A stretch of DNA of 64,000 nucleotides. Source: Flavobacteriales bacterium. Its GTDB lineage: Bacteria > Bacteroidota > Bacteroidia > Flavobacteriales_D > Sanyastnellaceae. This document shows, in pieces, positions 63,150-64,000 of the stretch. Numbering within the stretch: position 1 is the stretch's first letter; each line of letters opens with the position of its first letter. The notes below the pieces were generated by a model. It made no database searches. It saw only the letters and a program-made list of their open reading frames with translations, and was not told the DNA's origin. The stretch covers positions 1-64,000 of the forward strand of contig JAKVAX010000007.1 in assembly GCA_022447625.1 (NCBI GenBank), in the 5' to 3' direction. The position numbers and the translations under genes are program-made.

Positions 63150-63867
63150 TGAAGCGTAAAATTTCGTGGTATCCCTTAAGTGTCCAATAAGGGTCTGCAA
63201 AAATGGGACTTTTTGCACCTTGGTCAAAATGAACAACATCACCACCTGTAAATACCTTGAATAAAGGGCCCAATTCATCTTCATAAGCTTGAGTCATTGC
63301 GTTGATCTCTTGAATCCAACCGTTCAGCGTGCCACTTTGCAATGCTTTTTGGGTGGAGTCACCGATCAAAGCAACCTCCTCTGGAATGTCAACCTCTGGT
63401 AAACGAGCAGTCATTTGGTTCATTGCCTTGGTTCTCATCAACAATCCCGGAGAAATTGCACCTCCAATGAAGGTGTTCTCATGTAAGATGTCGTAAGTCA
63501 CGCATGTACCCATGTCTACCACCAAAGCATTTCCTGCGCTGGCCACCGCTGCCATCACCACGTTCGCGAGGCGATCGCTTCCAACAGTAGCGCGTGAGTC
63601 ATAATGCACTTCGATCGGCAATGGTGTGACGGCGTCAAAGACCAAGACGTTACACTTAGCCTTCAATTCATTGATAAAAGCTTCGTTAAAATTTCCGGAA
63701 GCGGCATAGAAAACGTTCTCGATGTCATCTAGTGAGTAGCTTTCTTCGACTGTCTTAATAGACAGATTCGCCTCATCATTGATTTCCATAAGGTCCACAA
63801 GGGAATTGGATTCGTCGAAGAAGGCGAGTTTGACGCGTGTATTGCCGTGGTCGATCACCAGATTCAT
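63139..63867 (-). CDS. coaX: Type III pantothenate kinase
   Basis: 242-residue cytosolic kinase for the first step of CoA synthesis. ASKHA-fold motifs are visible: VIDHGNTRVK (phosphate-binding, Asp-His-Gly-Asn-Thr), SDRLANVVMA, VVDMGTCVTYDI and GGAISPGLLMRTKAM. It ends RFNAK, overlapping the outer-membrane protein gene by 11 bases. The start follows the stop of the upstream gldD-like gene by one base. Confidence 0.95.
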   Translation of the reverse strand: MNLVIDHGNTRVKLAFFDESNSLVDLMEINDEANLSIKTVEESYSLDDIENVFYAASGNFNEAFINELKAKCNVLVFDAVTPLPIEVHYDSRATVGSDRLANVVMAAVASAGNALVVDMGTCVTYDILHENTFIGGAISPGLLMRTKAMNQMTARLPEVDIPEEVALIGDSTQKALQSGTLNGWIQEINAMTQAYEDELGPLFKVFTGGDVVHFDQGAKSPIFADPYWTLKGYHEILRFNAK

Positions 63868-63868
63868 A

Positions 63869-64000
63869 TCACTGCCATTTGACGGTTTCCATCATGTGCG
63901 TGATGTCGCGGCGTATGAAGTCAACCACAGGTGCCAATGAATCGGCATTGGGAGCATGGTCAAAATAGAGTGAGCCACGCAGGAAGTGGTTGGTGCTATC
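63869..64000 (-). CDS. C-terminal end of a GldD-like gliding lipoprotein (partial)
   Basis: The last 43 codons of a minus-strand gene run in from the right window edge and end at TGA 63869-63871, one base before the coaX start. The segments FLRGSLYFDHAPNADSLAPV and RRDITHMMETVKWQ resemble the C-terminus of gliding motility lipoprotein GldD. The match is from memory of the family and only the tail is visible, so the name is tentative. GldD is needed for T9SS and gliding in relatives. Confidence 0.5.
   Translation of the reverse strand, partial: DSTNHFLRGSLYFDHAPNADSLAPVVDFIRRDITHMMETVKWQ

Overview
The window looks like a chromosome segment of a Bacteroidota bacterium, most likely in the Flavobacteriales. 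The evidence is a type IX secretion system (T9SS) translocon gene (sprA) together with T9SS client proteins carrying type A and type B C-terminal sorting domains. There are also lineage-typical families (DUF6029, Omp28-related, DUF4783, a malic enzyme fused to a phosphotransacetylase domain, a short ATP synthase epsilon subunit). Several start sites have a TAnnTTTG promoter box upstream, and obvious Shine-Dalgarno sequences are missing. Genus and species cannot be read from the sequence.

Layout. 1-0.65 kb: 3' part of an IS982-like transposase cut by the window edge. 0.9-6.8 kb: an AT-rich giant secreted PKD-type protein with a T9SS type A sorting domain. 7.0-13.7 kb: a minus-strand five-gene glycan operon (four glycosyltransferases, one of them an internally duplicated two-domain protein, plus a UDP-GlcNAc 2-epimerase). 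13.7-16.7 kb: a beta-propeller-like secreted protein with a dockerin-like C-terminus, interrupted by an in-frame TGA. 16.9-20.0 kb: a BNR/sortilin-type secreted protein. 20.0-25.3 kb: a minus-strand extracytoplasmic thiol cluster (T9SS-exported redoxin, then TlpA-like protein, DUF6029 protein, Omp28-type lipoprotein and a small beta-barrel). 25.3-25.85 kb: a 547-base gene-free stretch that ends in a strong intrinsic terminator and may encode a structured RNA. 25.85-29.2 kb: an FG-GAP/UnbV lipoprotein.

29.3-41.1 kb: the tightly packed series maeB-ruvA-sprA, then gcvH, a VanZ-like gene and tonB. 41.1-43.9 kb: a minus-strand cofactor operon (ribF, LRR protein, YkoF-like thiamine-binding protein, PnuC transporter, NadR-like kinase). 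44.1-45.8 kb: atpD-atpC. 45.9-47.7 kb: a polytopic membrane protein and rlmH. 47.8-51.5 kb: an acyltransferase-like membrane protein, DUF4783, nadC, YihY and DUF2147. 51.5-53.6 kb: a flippase and a small methyltransferase. 53.6-55.8 kb: a T9SS type B client. 56.0-64.0 kb: a minus-strand envelope series (tentative gldD end, coaX, outer-membrane protein, TPR-like protein, lptC, small membrane protein, CNNM/CorC-like protein, PpiD-like foldase).

The main theme is the cell envelope and secretion. SprA exports proteins, and the window holds three kinds of large exported protein plus folding (PpiD), LPS transport (LptC) and surface glycan synthesis. The second theme is cofactor metabolism (FAD, NAD, CoA, possibly thiamine). 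No CRISPR array, tRNA, rRNA, prophage or recognised defence system was seen. The observations most worth a second look are the nonsense-interrupted dockerin-type gene, the candidate structured RNA before 25,827, the duplicated glycosyltransferase, the exported-thiol cluster and short tandem repeats next to lptC.
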